DNA of 64,000 nt from Trichoplusia ni (GCF_003590095.1 NC_039480.1:4565328-4629327); one strand, 5' to 3'. Shown: positions 51,901-60,889, counted from the first letter of the stretch. A program made the numbers and translations. The notes: generated by a model from the letters alone, not told the origin.

Positions 51901-53488
51901 TTTGTGAACTAAGCTTTTACACGCAATTTGTTAAAATGAAATGTTTGTAAAGATTAAATGTATAAAACACTAGCTGACCCGTCAAACGTTGTTTTGCCTA
52001 ATAAATTATTTCTAGTTGTATTTATTTTTAATGCCACATTATAAAAAAAATAAAAACAAACAATTTCGTCCAAAAAATAAAATATTTTTTTTTAGTGTGA
52101 GCAACCCTTATCACTTAGGGGTATGAAAAATAGATGTTGTTCTATTCTCAGACCTACCCAATATGTATATAAAATTTCCTAAAAATCGCTCGTACCGTTT
52201 CGGTGGAGTACGGTAACTAACATCGTGACACGGGAACTTTATATATTAGAAGATAGAAGAAGAAGATAGAAGATAAATCATTGATTGATCAATTGATACA
52301 ACCTTGTTCCAACTTACCCAGACTACTGTACAGGAAGTAGCACAGAGCTACGATCCCGGACGATGCGGACGCACTCGATTGGAAAACATCGTTGAACTCC
52401 ACCAGGAGTACTCCAAACGATTTGATCGTACCGGGGATGAGGATGTTCACTAATGTTGCTCCTGGAATGTGTTACAATAGTAAGTGTTATAACTACAGCC
52501 TGTATATGTGACACTACTGGGCACTGGCTTCTTCCCGTATTGGGAAGATTGGAGCATTGATTACCACGCTAGCTCACTGCGGCTTCCACTATTTGAAATA
52601 GAGGTTTCCTTACAATTTTTACCGTTTGCAGTGGGGTCTTAAGATAATTCAGAAAGGACATACAGCTTTATAAAAAAATACATCAGTACTTTGCCTGTGT
52701 CGGGATCGAACCTGCACAGTGTGCATACAAATAATTGTGCACAACCGCAATGCAACTACGACATTCTTTCGACAATGTTAAAAATCATTCGTATGTCTTA
52801 CAAGCAGAACAAAAAGCGCACTAGATTTTAATTTAAGATCAAATAAATTTAACAAACAATAAATTATGTCATTTAGCTTTAATTCCCATAATCTCAATCG
52901 CTCTTATTTAGATTTTGAAGAAAAATCACACTTGCTCGATCACAGGTTAAGCTATGCTTGACGCGGTTGGTCCGTAGATGGGTACCATCTTTGTCATATC
53001 GAGTTCCTCCGTGTTTCGGAAGGCACGTTAAATTGTGGATTTCGGCTGTTATTCCTACATCTTTGACAGTCGTTACAGGTAGTCAGAAGCTTGAAAAAGT
53101 CTGACAGCCAGTCTAACCAAGGGGTATCGTGTTGCCCAGGTAACTGGGTTGAGGAGGTCAGATAGGCAGTCGCTCCTTGTAAAATACTGGTACTTAGCTG
53201 AAACCGGTTAGACTGGAAGCCGACCCCAACATAGTTGGGAAAAGGCTAGGCCGATGATGATGAAACTTCCTTACATATATTGCAAGTGCTCAAGTAGACT
53301 AAAAAGTTTTTGCCATATCTCAGTGAGGAGGTTGTATACTACGATAAGGCCACTTGTGGGCAGATTACCTACGAGCACGCACCAGCCCCACTTGCCGTCT
53401 GGCGGCACCATCTCCCAGTCCCGCTCGGGTGCGGGACCGATCGTGAACCGGCCGCCGCCGACACCCGCCGAGTCCTCCGGGAGCTTCA
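35781..53488 (-). CDS. SLC16/monocarboxylate-transporter-like MFS carrier with two alternative terminal exons (gene span)
   Basis: Shared exons, in order of transcription: 53369-53488, 52318-52461, 50992-51118, 50341-50520 and 49539-49665. A terminal exon follows, either 41698-42813 or 35781-36992. All junctions are GT-AG and in phase. The shared part (about 232 residues) carries the MCT signature PDGKWGW at TM1, then TM1-6 with FGAMVGTGAGLAFPP (TM4) and RGLANGICMSGSAFGS (TM4-5). Each terminal exon adds a 160-200 residue cytoplasmic loop, TM7-12 and a basic C-tail, giving about 603 or 636 residues, slightly long for SLC16. The family moves monocarboxylates or related small solutes across the plasma membrane; the substrate cannot be told from sequence. 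The first exon found begins mid-codon (TG AAG), so a 5' exon is missing; it may supply the A of a split ATG or further coding sequence. An alternative reading is a 3' duplicate that lost its own 5' exons. Confidence 0.85.
37571..37830. mobile_element. MITE with TGTATAGTTACCGGCACGG ends
   Basis: 260 bp with inverted ends of about 31 bp and one mismatch (TGTATAGTTACCGGCACGGA, then CTTGAGCGCT). The GC-rich interior gives a spurious 73-codon frame. It lies between the two terminal transporter exons. Confidence 0.8.
38067..38175 (+). repeat. LINE-3'-end-type repeat
   Basis: Same unit as at 33232: GAGATCAATGCACGTTCTCT, GGCCTGCAGTGGGACAGTTA, AATGGCGCCCAACGTGGGG. Confidence 0.65.
39310..39425 (+). 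mobile_element. tRNA-derived SINE, family A, 5' truncated
   Basis: It starts just before box B (TTTCGCGGTTTCGATCCCCG) and runs through GAGTCTGGGTGTCTTTGTGC. Confidence 0.75.
39487..39573. mobile_element. Right half of a CGGTTTACTCACGCG MITE
   Basis: It contains ATGATTAAGGACTCCCGTTG and the terminal arm TACGCGTGAGTAAACCGTTG; the left half is missing. Confidence 0.65.
39898..40010 (+). repeat. LINE-3'-end-type repeat
   Basis: Same unit again, nearly identical to the 33232 copy over GATCAATGCTCGTTCTCT through GGGGCAGCTCACAAGCGTG. Confidence 0.65.
41065..41114 (+). mobile_element. Ultra-short LINE tail with target duplication
   Basis: A 50-bp insertion ending in ATAATGATGATG, flanked by a perfect 16-bp target duplication ATATTTTGGAAATCTG (41049-41064 and 41115-41130). 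Its core AATAATTGGGATAAGGGCAG is shared with the copy at 56558. Confidence 0.8.
41152..41157 (-). promoter_or_regulatory. Candidate proximal poly(A) signal after terminal exon A
   Basis: TTTATT on the plus strand (AATAAA on the coding strand) lies 541 nt past the exon A stop. Use of exon A as a terminal exon requires a site of this kind; the motif is common in AT-rich DNA. Confidence 0.25.
41698..42813 (-). CDS. MCT-like carrier, alternative terminal exon A (371 residues)
   Basis: After the acceptor caactatttcag it begins DDILLEEEENIESF and runs to the stop at 41698-41700 (end RNRKV). It carries a basic/Ser-rich loop containing STPFHGSTLSAFE and EFASQFSLKSVT, a Cys-rich patch (YCCFCCKKK), then TM7-12 (from LLKDPTYLVILIS through GLLQLVGPPICGLWFE to LTFGLIFIGGASLWLFMPL) and a Lys-rich tail. 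By eye it matches terminal exon B at about two thirds of positions over TM7-12. Confidence 0.88.
   Translation of the reverse strand, partial: DDILLEEEENIESFQMTVTTPEKLENGHIQDKKPSQTNIQAMTSSQQLRHNPSKRKLSYTRPIPKSTYSSHSINDGVLKKLGSQEGFGRKLSTATTGPKRNFSTSSFAHVSTPFHGSTLSAFEQPNEFASQFSLKSVTESVADVAYCCFCCKKKPSKKVETNKFFDLSLLKDPTYLVILISSSTVAISCTNFIILLPSHAQNIGFDKARGAYLLSTVSALDLVGRIGGSALCDLNLIPKSFYFVGGLLFSGITLAIIPFLESYVTISVFCAFFGLASGVNNSVTTLVMAEILGVERLMSTYGISLFVNGLLQLVGPPICGLWFERERNFVKMFLTFGLIFIGGASLWLFMPLINKHKKKKALEEAARNRKV
43215..43354. mobile_element. Foldback MITE, GGGCCGATTTTTCAATCG ends
   Basis: About 140 bp; arms GGGCCGATTTTTCAATCGTC and GGCGATTGAAAAATCGGTC, extended inward with mismatches. Confidence 0.75.
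43454..43667. mobile_element. MITE with AATAGGGATGATGAC ends, shorter copy
   Basis: 214 bp, the same ends as the 21396 element (right end with a 3-bp deletion) and shared interior (GACGTCAC, AAAGCAGTTTATCTTTGA). Confidence 0.75.
43975..44165 (-). mobile_element. tRNA-derived SINE, family A
   Basis: Nearly complete minus copy with box A in GTCGAGTGGTTGAGGTCACC and the shared core (AAGCATTTGTGTGATCCACG). It lies in the long intron between the shared transporter exons and terminal exon A. Confidence 0.8.
45998..46179 (+). mobile_element. Helitron-like short element, complete
   Basis: Second copy, starting TCCCTACTAATATAATAAAT and ending GCCGCGGCGGAAAG CTAG, shorter by an internal deletion. It lies in the long transporter intron. 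Confidence 0.6.
47078..47292. mobile_element. Foldback MITE with ATTGAAATGAAA ends
   Basis: 215 bp; left ATTGAAATGAAATTACTTTT...GGATTTTATCGC, right GCGATAAAATCCGTAAAAGT...TTTCATTTCAAT. The interior contains CCCGACGTTTCGAAACCTTT. Confidence 0.8.
49146..49341 (+). mobile_element. tRNA-derived SINE, family B, box A fused to box B
   Basis: The head reads GGTCTAGTGGTTCGATTCCC. The roughly 42 bp between the box A GTGGTT and the box B GGTTCGATTCCC is missing, with GGTT as the overlap. The rest follows the family consensus. Confidence 0.78.
49372..49426 (+). mobile_element. LINE 3' end fragment with A-rich tail
   Basis: GGATTTGGGGGAGGCTTTTG, then CCCAGCAGTAGGAGGCCACA and an A-rich end. Confidence 0.5.
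49539..49665 (-). CDS. MCT-like carrier, exon with TM6, last shared exon
   Basis: It reads GAVLVLGGIMLNVWAAALLF, then QPVEEHMVRKYKEPEEDE, then DCPQ. It ends in phase 0 at CAG|GTCAGT, which matches the phase-0 acceptors of both terminal exons. A tRNA-derived SINE ends about 29 nt upstream of its acceptor. Confidence 0.9.
49694..49828 (+). mobile_element. tRNA-derived SINE, family A, near a transporter 3' splice site
   Basis: Plus copy (antisense to the transporter gene) with box A in GGATAGCCGAGTGGTTGAAG and box B in GGGTTCGATCCTCGCGTAGG. Its left end is 28 nt from the acceptor boundary of exon 49539-49665. Confidence 0.8.
50079..50305 (+). mobile_element. tRNA-derived SINE, family B
   Basis: Full-length plus copy within the 675-bp transporter intron 49666-50340, which also holds a family A SINE. 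Its right end lies about 35 nt from exon 50341-50520. Confidence 0.8.
50341..50520 (-). CDS. MCT-like carrier, exon with TM4-TM5
   Basis: It reads FGAMVGTGAGLAFPPTVYIV, then TSYFVRLRGLANGICMSGSA, then FGSIILPPVLRYLLEEYGY. This is the best conserved MCT block (FG.G.G..FPP and R.LA.GI..SGS..G). The acceptor is tttccccccacag and the donor ACAA|GTGAGT. Confidence 0.93.
50992..51118 (-). CDS. MCT-like carrier, exon with TM2-TM3
   Basis: It reads PLSSILSVKWSYRTVTLIGG, then SFAAFGMIFSSCAFSITYLY. The acceptor is tgtatcttccag and the donor TTTAG|GTAAGA, phase 2. Confidence 0.9.
51190..51362 (-). mobile_element. Helitron-like short element, variant
   Basis: On the minus strand it starts TCCTACTAATATTATAAACG and includes CGTTCCTCTTTCACGCAAAA. 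In a transporter intron, beginning about 70 nt upstream of exon 50992-51118. Confidence 0.5.
51500..51562 (-). mobile_element. LINE 3' end fragment
   Basis: Minus-strand version of the fragment at 34990 (CCCGTATGGGGAAGGATTGA, then ATCACCACGGTTGC), in a transporter intron. Confidence 0.5.
51971..52251 (-). mobile_element. Helitron-like element, CTAGCTGACCCAGC family
   Basis: Same ends and interior as the inner element at 14810 (ACCCTTATCACTTAGGGGTA, GGTAACTAACATCGTGACAC). It lies in a transporter intron close to exon 52318-52461. Confidence 0.6.
52318..52461 (-). CDS. MCT-like carrier, exon with TM1-TM2
   Basis: It reads ATLVNILIPGTIKSFGVLLV, then EFNDVFQSSASASSGIVAL, then CYFLYSSL, matching the MCT TM1-2 region where 'SFGVLL' is typical. 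The acceptor is taacacattccag and the donor CTGG|GTAAGT. Confidence 0.9.
52510..52585 (-). mobile_element. LINE 3' end fragment
   Basis: Minus-strand copy: TACTGGGCACTGGCTTCTTC, then GATTACCACGCTAGCTCACT. In a transporter intron. Confidence 0.5.
52935..53263 (+). mobile_element. 5S-rRNA-derived SINE, nearly full length
   Basis: It starts at CGATCACAGGTTAAGC and ends in GATGATGATG. One base is missing in the C-box region (GATGGGTACC). It sits in the transporter intron about 105 bp from exon 53369-53488. I found no clear target duplication. Confidence 0.8.
53369..53488 (-). CDS. MCT-like carrier, first identified exon (N-terminus and TM1 start)
   Basis: It reads KLPEDSAGVGGGRFTIGPAP, then ERDWEMVPPDGKWGWCVLV. 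The DGKWGW motif is the conserved MCT entry to TM1. The acceptor is tttctttcacag and the donor GTAG|GTAATC. The exon begins with two bases (TG) of a split codon; if the missing base is A, this would be the initiator Met. The upstream exon was not found. Confidence 0.85.
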
Positions 53489-53807
53489 CTGTGAAAGAAA
53501 GGGAATATGTTAATAGTAGTAGGGAAAATGTAATGAGACCGTGAGGAAGAAAATTTCATAAGATATAACATGGATGAATGACAATTTTTTTTTAAAGAGA
53601 AAAAAACACAAAGACATACGTCCGACTGAATGACAGCAATTTTACGTAAAATGAAAAATGGTATCGACAAAATTTGTTCATCCAGTCTGAGGTTCTGAGA
53701 TGACAAACATAAAAAAGAAATACAGACGAAATGAGAAAATCCTCCTTTTTGTAGAGATTGAAAAGATTTAGATACGTCCTTATTATTTAAACCAATAAAC
53801 TAATCTA

Positions 53808-54081
53808 ATCTAGTATATAAAATTCCCGTGTCACGATGTTAGTTACCGTACTCCCCTGAAACGGCTTTACCGATTTTTACCAAATTTTATATGCGTATTC
53901 TGCGTAGGTCTGAGAATCGGCTAACATCTATTTTTCATACCCCTAAGTGATAAGGGCTGCTCATACTAAAAAATGTTTTTTTATTTTTCGAACGAAACTT
54001 TTTTTTTATAGTGTGGCATTAAAATTACATACAACTAGAAATAATTCATTAGGCAAAACAACGTTTGCTGGGTCAGCTAGT
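53808..54081 (+). mobile_element. Helitron-like element, CTAGCTGACCCAGC family
   Basis: Plus-oriented copy beginning near TCTAGTATATAAAATTCCCG and ending GCTGGGTCAG CTAG then T; the GCTGGGTCAGC hairpin is intact. Confidence 0.62.
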
Positions 54082-54703
54082 TCTAATATAAAACGCATCA
54101 AAAATGTTGAAATGTACGGAAGAGTGTGCTAAAGTCACTTGTAGGTTAAAATAGAACCGATATGTGACATGACACGTCACTTTTTTGAGTTAATCTCAGG
54201 TGGTGAAATAATTAATGTTTACTACCCCTGTGGGCATTTACTGGTCGGTTCCAATTTCAATGCCCATGAGTAAAATGTCTGGGTATCATTGTGCATGTGT
54301 CATGATTGTTGTTAAACCCAACGCAACAAGTATTAAATACCCTAATACGGGAAAGTTTCTTAATAAAGAAAGGAGGTTGCATTATCAAATATATTAAACA
54401 CTAAATTTTATTTTAATCCGTAAACTAACCGATCAATTTATGTGAATTCAGATAAGAAGACCTTTTTGGATGTTTGGCAATGTAACACAATAGCCTACTT
54501 GGCTTAACTTTCGAAGAGAATTTGGCAATAATATACTTTTTGAACCAAAATGGGGATGAGTTCAAACCGTACAATAAATCATAAAGACCTCATAACCTAG
54601 TTCCTTCCAAAACTTTAATTATTATATGGAACATGCTGGCTAGTTTGGTTTCTGAATCACTAACATACATTGAGGAATCACCAGTCGATCAATTATAATA
54701 CTA

Positions 54704-54998
54704 CTAGCTGTTGCCCGCGACTTCGTCCACGTGGTTAGAATATCTTGTACCGTTTTCGCAGCACACGCAATGGAAGCCCTCAAAGATGAATAGATTTCCC
54801 GTTTTTTCCACATTTTCTTTTGTATTTTCGGTCCTATTCGTCGCAGTGATGTAATATAGCCTATATAGCCTTCCTTGATAAAAGGTCTATTCAACACAAA
54901 AATAATTTTTCAATTCCAAGCAGTAGTTCCTAAGATTAGCGCGTTCAAACACTTCAAACAAACAAACAAACTCTTCAGCTTTATAATATTTGTATAGA
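54704..54998 (-). mobile_element. Helitron-like element, CTAGCTGTTGCCCG family
   Basis: From CTAGCTGTTGCCCGCGACTT to ATATTTGTATAGAT, with an extra short duplication (TTCAAACACTTCAAAC) near its 5' end. Confidence 0.55.
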
Positions 54999-55007
54999 TT
55001 TTACAAT

Positions 55008-55231
55008 TTTGCACAACGCCATTTAGTTTCAAACTAAGCAAAGCTCGTATTATGAAGAGTAGACAACTGATAAATGTACGTACATAATCCTAAATAAATA
55101 AATAAATTACACCCAGATACAGAACAAATGATCGTGCTCATCACACAAACATTTGTCCTGAGTAGGGATTGAACCTAAGACCTCAGGTATAGCAGTTAGG
55201 GCCACTGACCACTAGACCAACGGGCGAGTCA
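55008..55231 (-). mobile_element. tRNA-derived SINE, family B
   Basis: Near full-length minus copy with substitutions in box B (AGGTTCAATCCCT). Confidence 0.78.
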
Positions 55232-55627
55232 TTATTAAACCATCCGCCATTAAGCGTTTAGGAGATAAAAATAATGCTTATGGCGTCAGAGGCGAGCACC
55301 CTACGGCTTGGCAGGGAGCCAATCGTTTATGCTGGAGTCTTTGATAGTAACGAATGTATTCGTAACAGGTACTGCGATACTAATATGTTAATACTAGTAT
55401 TATTTGTAGGCCAATAAAAATAATAATAATGAAAAGCCCGCCCGCGTTATATACATATTAACTTAAGATTTTATATCCCCGAAAAATACCAACCAATGAT
55501 ATGAGTTCGAGGCACCAAGTAATTTATTCATATTATTATACCGTATCAAGCGTGGCTTAACCAGAGATCAAAATAAAAATCTGTCACAATAATTGTAATA
55601 TTTTTTGTGATAAGAAATCAGATTAGG

Positions 55628-55768
55628 AACGGTTTACTCTCGCGTATTTATCGGGGTAGCCCGACTAGTGCTGACTTGACCTCATCACTGCGTCAGGTCA
55701 TGATTAAGGACTCCGGTTGGTTCCGAAACTGGTCGGGCGATCCCGATAAATACGCGTGAGTAAAACGT
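55628..55768. mobile_element. Foldback MITE, CGGTTTACTCACGCG family, full
   Basis: About 141 bp, arms ACGGTTTACTCTCGCGTATT and TACGCGTGAGTAAAACGT, internal GATTAAGGACTCCGGTTGGT. Confidence 0.75.
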
Positions 55769-56255
55769 CTGTAACATAAGTAAATAACTAGGTGATATGT
55801 TTTCTGTATTCATCTATGTATGTATGATTATTTTCGTCTTATACGCTTCTTCCCCCGCTCGTCCGTCTATCATCGCCCAGTCCGAAAAAAATAGGGCGTT
55901 CCCGAGAAATGCGTGACGATCATATACAAACGACAGTATTACCACGTGGTTGTTCGATGCCGCAGTGTAAAATTTTTCTTGGTCTTCTTTTTTCCGCAAC
56001 TTTTTTCGTCATTCGTATCACTCACTGCTGGGCAAAAATCTCGCTATCGGTCATCTATCTCGGTTCTGTGCCACATTCTACCATTTTGGAAGAAAGACAA
56101 GGAAGGCCAGTATTTATTAAACTAGTGGAGATTTTTAACCTCATTAACTTTAGTATTCAAGAGATAAAACGGTCAAGCGACCATTGAGGGCACAACTTTG
56201 AGGGTTCTGTGCAAATAGGCCAAAGAAAATGGTAATAAATGACCATACCGATCAA

Positions 56256-56503
56256 ATTAAATAAATAAATAATAATAAATAAATGTGGACAACATCACAT
56301 ACATTGTTCTGAACCCAAAGTAAGTTGCTAAAGCACTTGTGTTATGGAATTCAGATACAACGAAGGTACCACAAACACCCAGACCCGAGACAATGTAGAA
56401 ATGTGAATTTTTACATTGACTCGACCGGGGACCGAACCCGGGACCTCAGAGCTAGCGACACCTTGAAACCGGTGCGTACGCCACTCGACCACGGAGGTCG
56501 TCA
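56256..56503 (-). mobile_element. tRNA-derived SINE, family C
   Basis: Second copy, very similar to the one at 26905 over its full length, with the same AATAAATAAAT-type tail. The low divergence suggests recent activity. Confidence 0.82.
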
Positions 56504-56557
56504 ACTACTACTAATGACCATAACAGTATTTAGCTTCGATATTCACTTTTATTATGT

Positions 56558-56611
56558 AAAAATTACCCCAAATAAAATAATTGGGATAAGGGCAGGGGAA
56601 TGATGATGATG
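56558..56611 (+). mobile_element. Ultra-short LINE tail with target duplication
   Basis: A 54-bp insertion with a perfect 17-bp target duplication ATTCACTTTTATTATGT (56541-56557 and 56612-56628) and a (TGA)n tail. It has nearly the same 5' breakpoint as the copy at 41065. Confidence 0.82.
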
Positions 56612-57102
56612 ATTCACTTTTATTATGTTCCGATTTAAAAAATATCGGAGCCCAAGATTAATAGCTGTATCTCATGAACCTTGATAACTGGACAGTTCAA
56701 AGTTATAGCCATTGCTATCACAGGTACTATTCTACGCTGTTATAAAGGCAACAGAAATACATCAAAAGGGAAAATTTCAACTATCAAGCATCGTTGTTCC
56801 TGAGATATAGCTTGGTGACAGAAGGACACGCAGTTCTCTTAGTATATTTTTTTGTTATACTCTTTAGGTACGAAACCTCAATAACCATATCACCAGCCAA
56901 CAAACATTTACAAAGCTTATAACGAAACGCAGACAAACAAACACGAGAAGCGTCACAAAGAGAATCTGCCACATGCGTGAGTCATTAGTTCCCTGAACCG
57001 TTCTAAATATTGTTTCCTGATATTTACATCGTTTTATTATGTTTTACTCGTAAACAGCTGCGTCAAACTGGATGGGAGAGATGGAGAACTACTGATGATA
57101 TT

Positions 57103-57305
57103 GACTGCACGGGTAGATGGGTAAAGGTCATCACCACATGCGTAAACTACCGCGGGGTCGATCTCCGCGTAAGACAAGCATTTTTGTGAAAAGGTTCACA
57201 AATACTAGTCTTACGGTTGTCCTGAGTCTGGGTGTCTTGTGCATGTGACATGAGTGTTTGTGAATCAGCGCGACAGAACGATTAAATTTCTTAGCGCGGG
57301 AGTCT
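57103..57305 (+). mobile_element. tRNA-derived SINE, family A, diverged
   Basis: Box A is damaged (GGGTAGATGGGTAAAGGTCA); box B is GGGGTCGATCTCCGCGTAAG. A roughly 27-bp insertion interrupts the core before GTTGTCCTGAGTCTGGGTGT. Confidence 0.7.
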
Positions 57306-57943
57306 TTTCTTCTAAACGTAATTACGTTATTTGTTGTAGTATTGTAATAGCGAGAATTTTGCGTCATCATAGTAGAAACACTGTATTTAGGCTATTTACT
57401 AATTTCATTGAGTTGAACACACCTCACGGGCTCTTCATCAGGCATAAAAAAATGATTGCTAAGAAAAGAAAGAAAATACGTTTTATTGAGTAATAGAATA
57501 CGCATACAGAATAAAAACAATACAATAAAAGAAATAATCAAACACGAGGCGTCACAACCACGCAATACGGCCCTCGCTCAGCATGATGCGGCGACCTTAT
57601 GCAAGACAAAATCCCAGCGTTGATTTTAAGGTTTGGAGACAGTCTATGGCCCAGATTAACTCACCAACGTCCACATAAGATGATACGATTAGATTACGTC
57701 GTATCATTACAGACTTACCGAACTTCATAAGGCTTAATTAAATCGGTCTACTAACATAGAATAGGGGTGCGTCCTATTTTCCTGATAACTTATACAAATG
57801 TTCACATGTCGACATCCCCTAGTGCTTGGCTGGCGTCCAATGTCTAGACCGAATGCTTAGAATGTAAGTGGAATACAAGTTATATGAAGTAATATGGCCG
57901 TCGAGACAAGATACCTAAATCTTACTACCCTACTAATATTATA

Positions 57944-58121
57944 AACGCGAAAGCTTGTATGTATGGATGTTTGTTCCTCTTTCACGCAAAAACCACTGAA
58001 CGGATTTAGACGAAACTTTGTACACAGATAGTTTATAACCAGGATTAAGACAGGATAGATTTTATCTGGATTTTATTTGCCCATGGGATCATTTTCGATT
58101 TGCTGTGGGCGGATACTAGCC
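57944..58121 (+). mobile_element. Helitron-like short element, variant
   Basis: CCCTACTAATATTATAAACG at the start, GGATTTAGACGAAACTTTGT inside, ending near GGGCGGATACTAG. A related minus copy is at 51190-51362. Confidence 0.5.
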
Positions 58122-58707
58122 TTTAGGTACGGGACCCTTAACAGATACGCAAAGTAATAAGTTTTCAAATGGGTTTCAACTCCTAACAGTAAAATGGCTA
58201 GTTACAGCAGATCATAACAATCTTTTTCAAGATACATCTATGCAGTTCCTAACTCCGAAACAACTGCAGAAAAACTCAATAACAATTTTCAGTAAGACCC
58301 GGAAATCAAACCCATGCTTAACAGTCGATCACTACAACTAACAAACGCTACGGACACAATTACTCATATTTTTTATAACTCATTAATATAATAATGCATT
58401 CTACAGGTATTTAATTTTAATTAATATTAACAATTAACCACTTAACAATAATTAACCTAAGTAACTTCAACAAGGTTAACATTTCATTTTTGTTTTACTA
58501 AAAATACTGACACAAATGCATAAATATGCATTCTATTAATTAATTAACCTTGATACGGCGAATGAAAATGTAATTAAAAACGTAAAAAACATCATGTTAT
58601 CTATGCTAATTCTATTAAACTGACATGTTTGTTTGTAGTTTTTCGTTGTAATTAGCCCATTCATTGATGAAGGCTAACCGAAGACGAAGACTAAATGAAG
58701 ACGAAGC

Positions 58708-59214
58708 TATTATAAACACGAAAGAATGTTTGATGGATTTTTGGCATACAAGTAAAAGCCAGTCCGTAATGTGGATATCCGAAAACGAACCAAAGTTCGA
58801 GACTTCGGTGACACAATAACGAGGCTGAAGTGGAGCTGGGCAGGCCACTTGGCCAGACGAAGTGACGGCAGGTGGACTAAGGCGGTGACAGAATGGTGGC
58901 CAAGACAAGGCAAAAGAAGCGTCGGTCGTCCGGGAGCAAGATGGGTCGATGACATAATAAAGGTCTCGGGTCGAGTCTGGATGAGGCTAGAACAGGACCG
59001 TAGAAATTGGCACGAGAAAGGGTAGGCCCATGCAGCAGTGGGAGGATAAAGGCTGTGGATCATGATGATGATGATGAAGCAAAAGCTAGTGGACTTGAAC
59101 GAAACTTGGTACACAGAATATAATTTTTAACCTTTAGTAGTTTTCTAGATAGTTTTCTCTCGATTTTATGTTTAATCGTGATGTGTAACGGGCGGAGCCG
59201 CTGACAACAGCTAG
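58708..59214 (+). mobile_element. Helitron-like element carrying an inserted LINE end
   Basis: The outer parts are 58708-58763 (CTATTATAAACACGAAAG...) and 59091-59214 (GAACGAAACTTGGTACACAG ... GACAACAG CTAG); between them lies the RTE-like LINE piece. Confidence 0.6.
58770..59077 (+). mobile_element. RTE-like LINE, 3' end of the reverse transcriptase frame
   Basis: It encodes the C-terminal part of a LINE polyprotein: KVRDFGDTITRLKWSWAGHL, ARRSDGRW, GRPGARWVDDIIKVSG. This WAGH..R and GRP..RW.DD pattern is typical of the end of lepidopteran RTE-type endonuclease/reverse transcriptase frames. It stops at TAG (59023-59025) and ends GGATAAAGGCTGTGG plus (ATG)n. The flanks AGTAAAAGCCAGT (58751-58763) and AGCAAAAGCTAGT (59078-59090) may be a diverged target duplication. 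The copy is 5' truncated and not a working gene. Confidence 0.8.
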
Positions 59215-59553
59215 GATCACTAAGAGCTGGGTTAAACTGGACACTGCAGAAGAATGAGTAGTGATATAGACTGCACCAATAGCGGAGTGGTTATAGGCAC
59301 GAAGAGTTAAGGGTATTAGGCATATGACAGAATATAGTCCTTCAGAATCTAGTCCATCCAAAGGTTGTCTTTAAAGGATCGCTTTTAGCGATAAGGAAGT
59401 ACATTATAGCACCATGAAACTATTTACCACGACCACTCTGCCAAGAGTGCAACGACTAAGAAGAAGAAGAAGAAACTATTTATTTGTATCCAATCCTGTA
59501 CTTATGTGGTGTGCAATAAAGAATATTACGTCTATTATCTATGACTTAAAAGT

Positions 59554-59741
59554 AGTAGGTAGTCAGAAGCTTGAAAAGTCTGACAACCATTCTAACCAAG
59601 GGGTATCGTGTTGCCTAGGTAACTGGGTTGAGGAGGTCAGATAGGCAGTCGCTCCTTGTAAAACACTGGTACTAAGCTGAAACCGGTTAGACTGGAAGCC
59701 GACCACAACATAGTTGGGAAAAGGCTAGGCCGATGGTGATG
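59554..59741 (+). mobile_element. 5'-truncated 5S-derived SINE
   Basis: A 188-bp 3' part with a perfect 17-bp target duplication ATCTATGACTTAAAAGT (59537-59553 and 59742-59758), the longest among the copies. Confidence 0.87.
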
Positions 59742-60889
59742 ATCTATGACTTAAAAGTTTGTAACAAAACCCGCGACACAAGGATTAAATTCCGTAAGCT
59801 TAAACTTCGACAAAGGAACTACTTTTTACCGCAACAACCTACAATAGACGCAAGCAAACCCGTTAATACAAAAATACCAGCACACGTGGCGAATACCATA
59901 AAACTATATGTCTGGCAAAACAATAAGACAACTGTAGTCAACCAATGTGGGTGTGATCTTACTAAAAGCGACGAGATCTCTGATCACCTGTGACGTCATA
60001 GCCCATGGAAACTGGCCATAATGTCCATCTTAAGATGGTTAAGCACGGAACATAGGATTTAGGAGAAGTGCTCTTTCATTGCCTTATTATTCATCCGTTA
60101 TGGCGCAAGAGTACCTACCAACACGACGGCCGGAGTTTTGTCCTGAAAATTTCTCATTGTAATCTAAGTGTCGATTGACGTTTCTTGGGCAGATAACAGG
60201 TAGTAAATATGAAATATTAACTTAAATTCTTTAACGTACAAGCTTCAATTTTTAGCTGTTTCATGATATATTTAGAAATCACATTATCCATTGCCGAGGG
60301 AGCGGGTGTCCACTAGGATTCCCCCGCGGTAAAAAAATAGAATCTTATAATACACATCGTGAAAACTAAAATTGCCCTATTTCTGTTCAAAAACAATGTC
60401 ACCAACGGCCAGTCACAGCTGACTCGTTCTTCCTGATCTAACCAACTTTATTTCGTGGTAACAGATTTGAAAATTAGTTATTCTTCTTAGTTAAAGAGGG
60501 TCAGGTAATGTTGGCTACATCTGCCTTTTTGCATAGCCTGGATTTTGAATGATTTTCCTGTCTCTTAAGACATGCTATCCAGAGGGTTATGTCTTAAATG
60601 GCAATTTCGGATTACAGGGCAAGAACCGGCGGTCCACTGAGCCGAGAATCAAGAAAAGGCGGTGCTTCCACTATCCTCTTATCTTCTACGTACATTGTCT
60701 TGACTTCGTTATTATTAATAGCCGTTACAGAACAAATAGGTTTCTAGCAATAACCAGTTAATGTCGCCATTATGCCGGCATAAACATAAACATTTATGTT
60801 TTAATGAACTGTGAAATTATTGTCGGCCTTGACTGAAAACATGTTTATTTAAGGATGTCAGTCAAGTGTTCCAAATTATTGGAAACTAG

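Noticed and set aside
58771..59025. An 84-codon plus-strand frame as a host gene
   Set aside because: The protein pattern is the C-terminal end of a LINE reverse transcriptase; it is a truncated mobile element.
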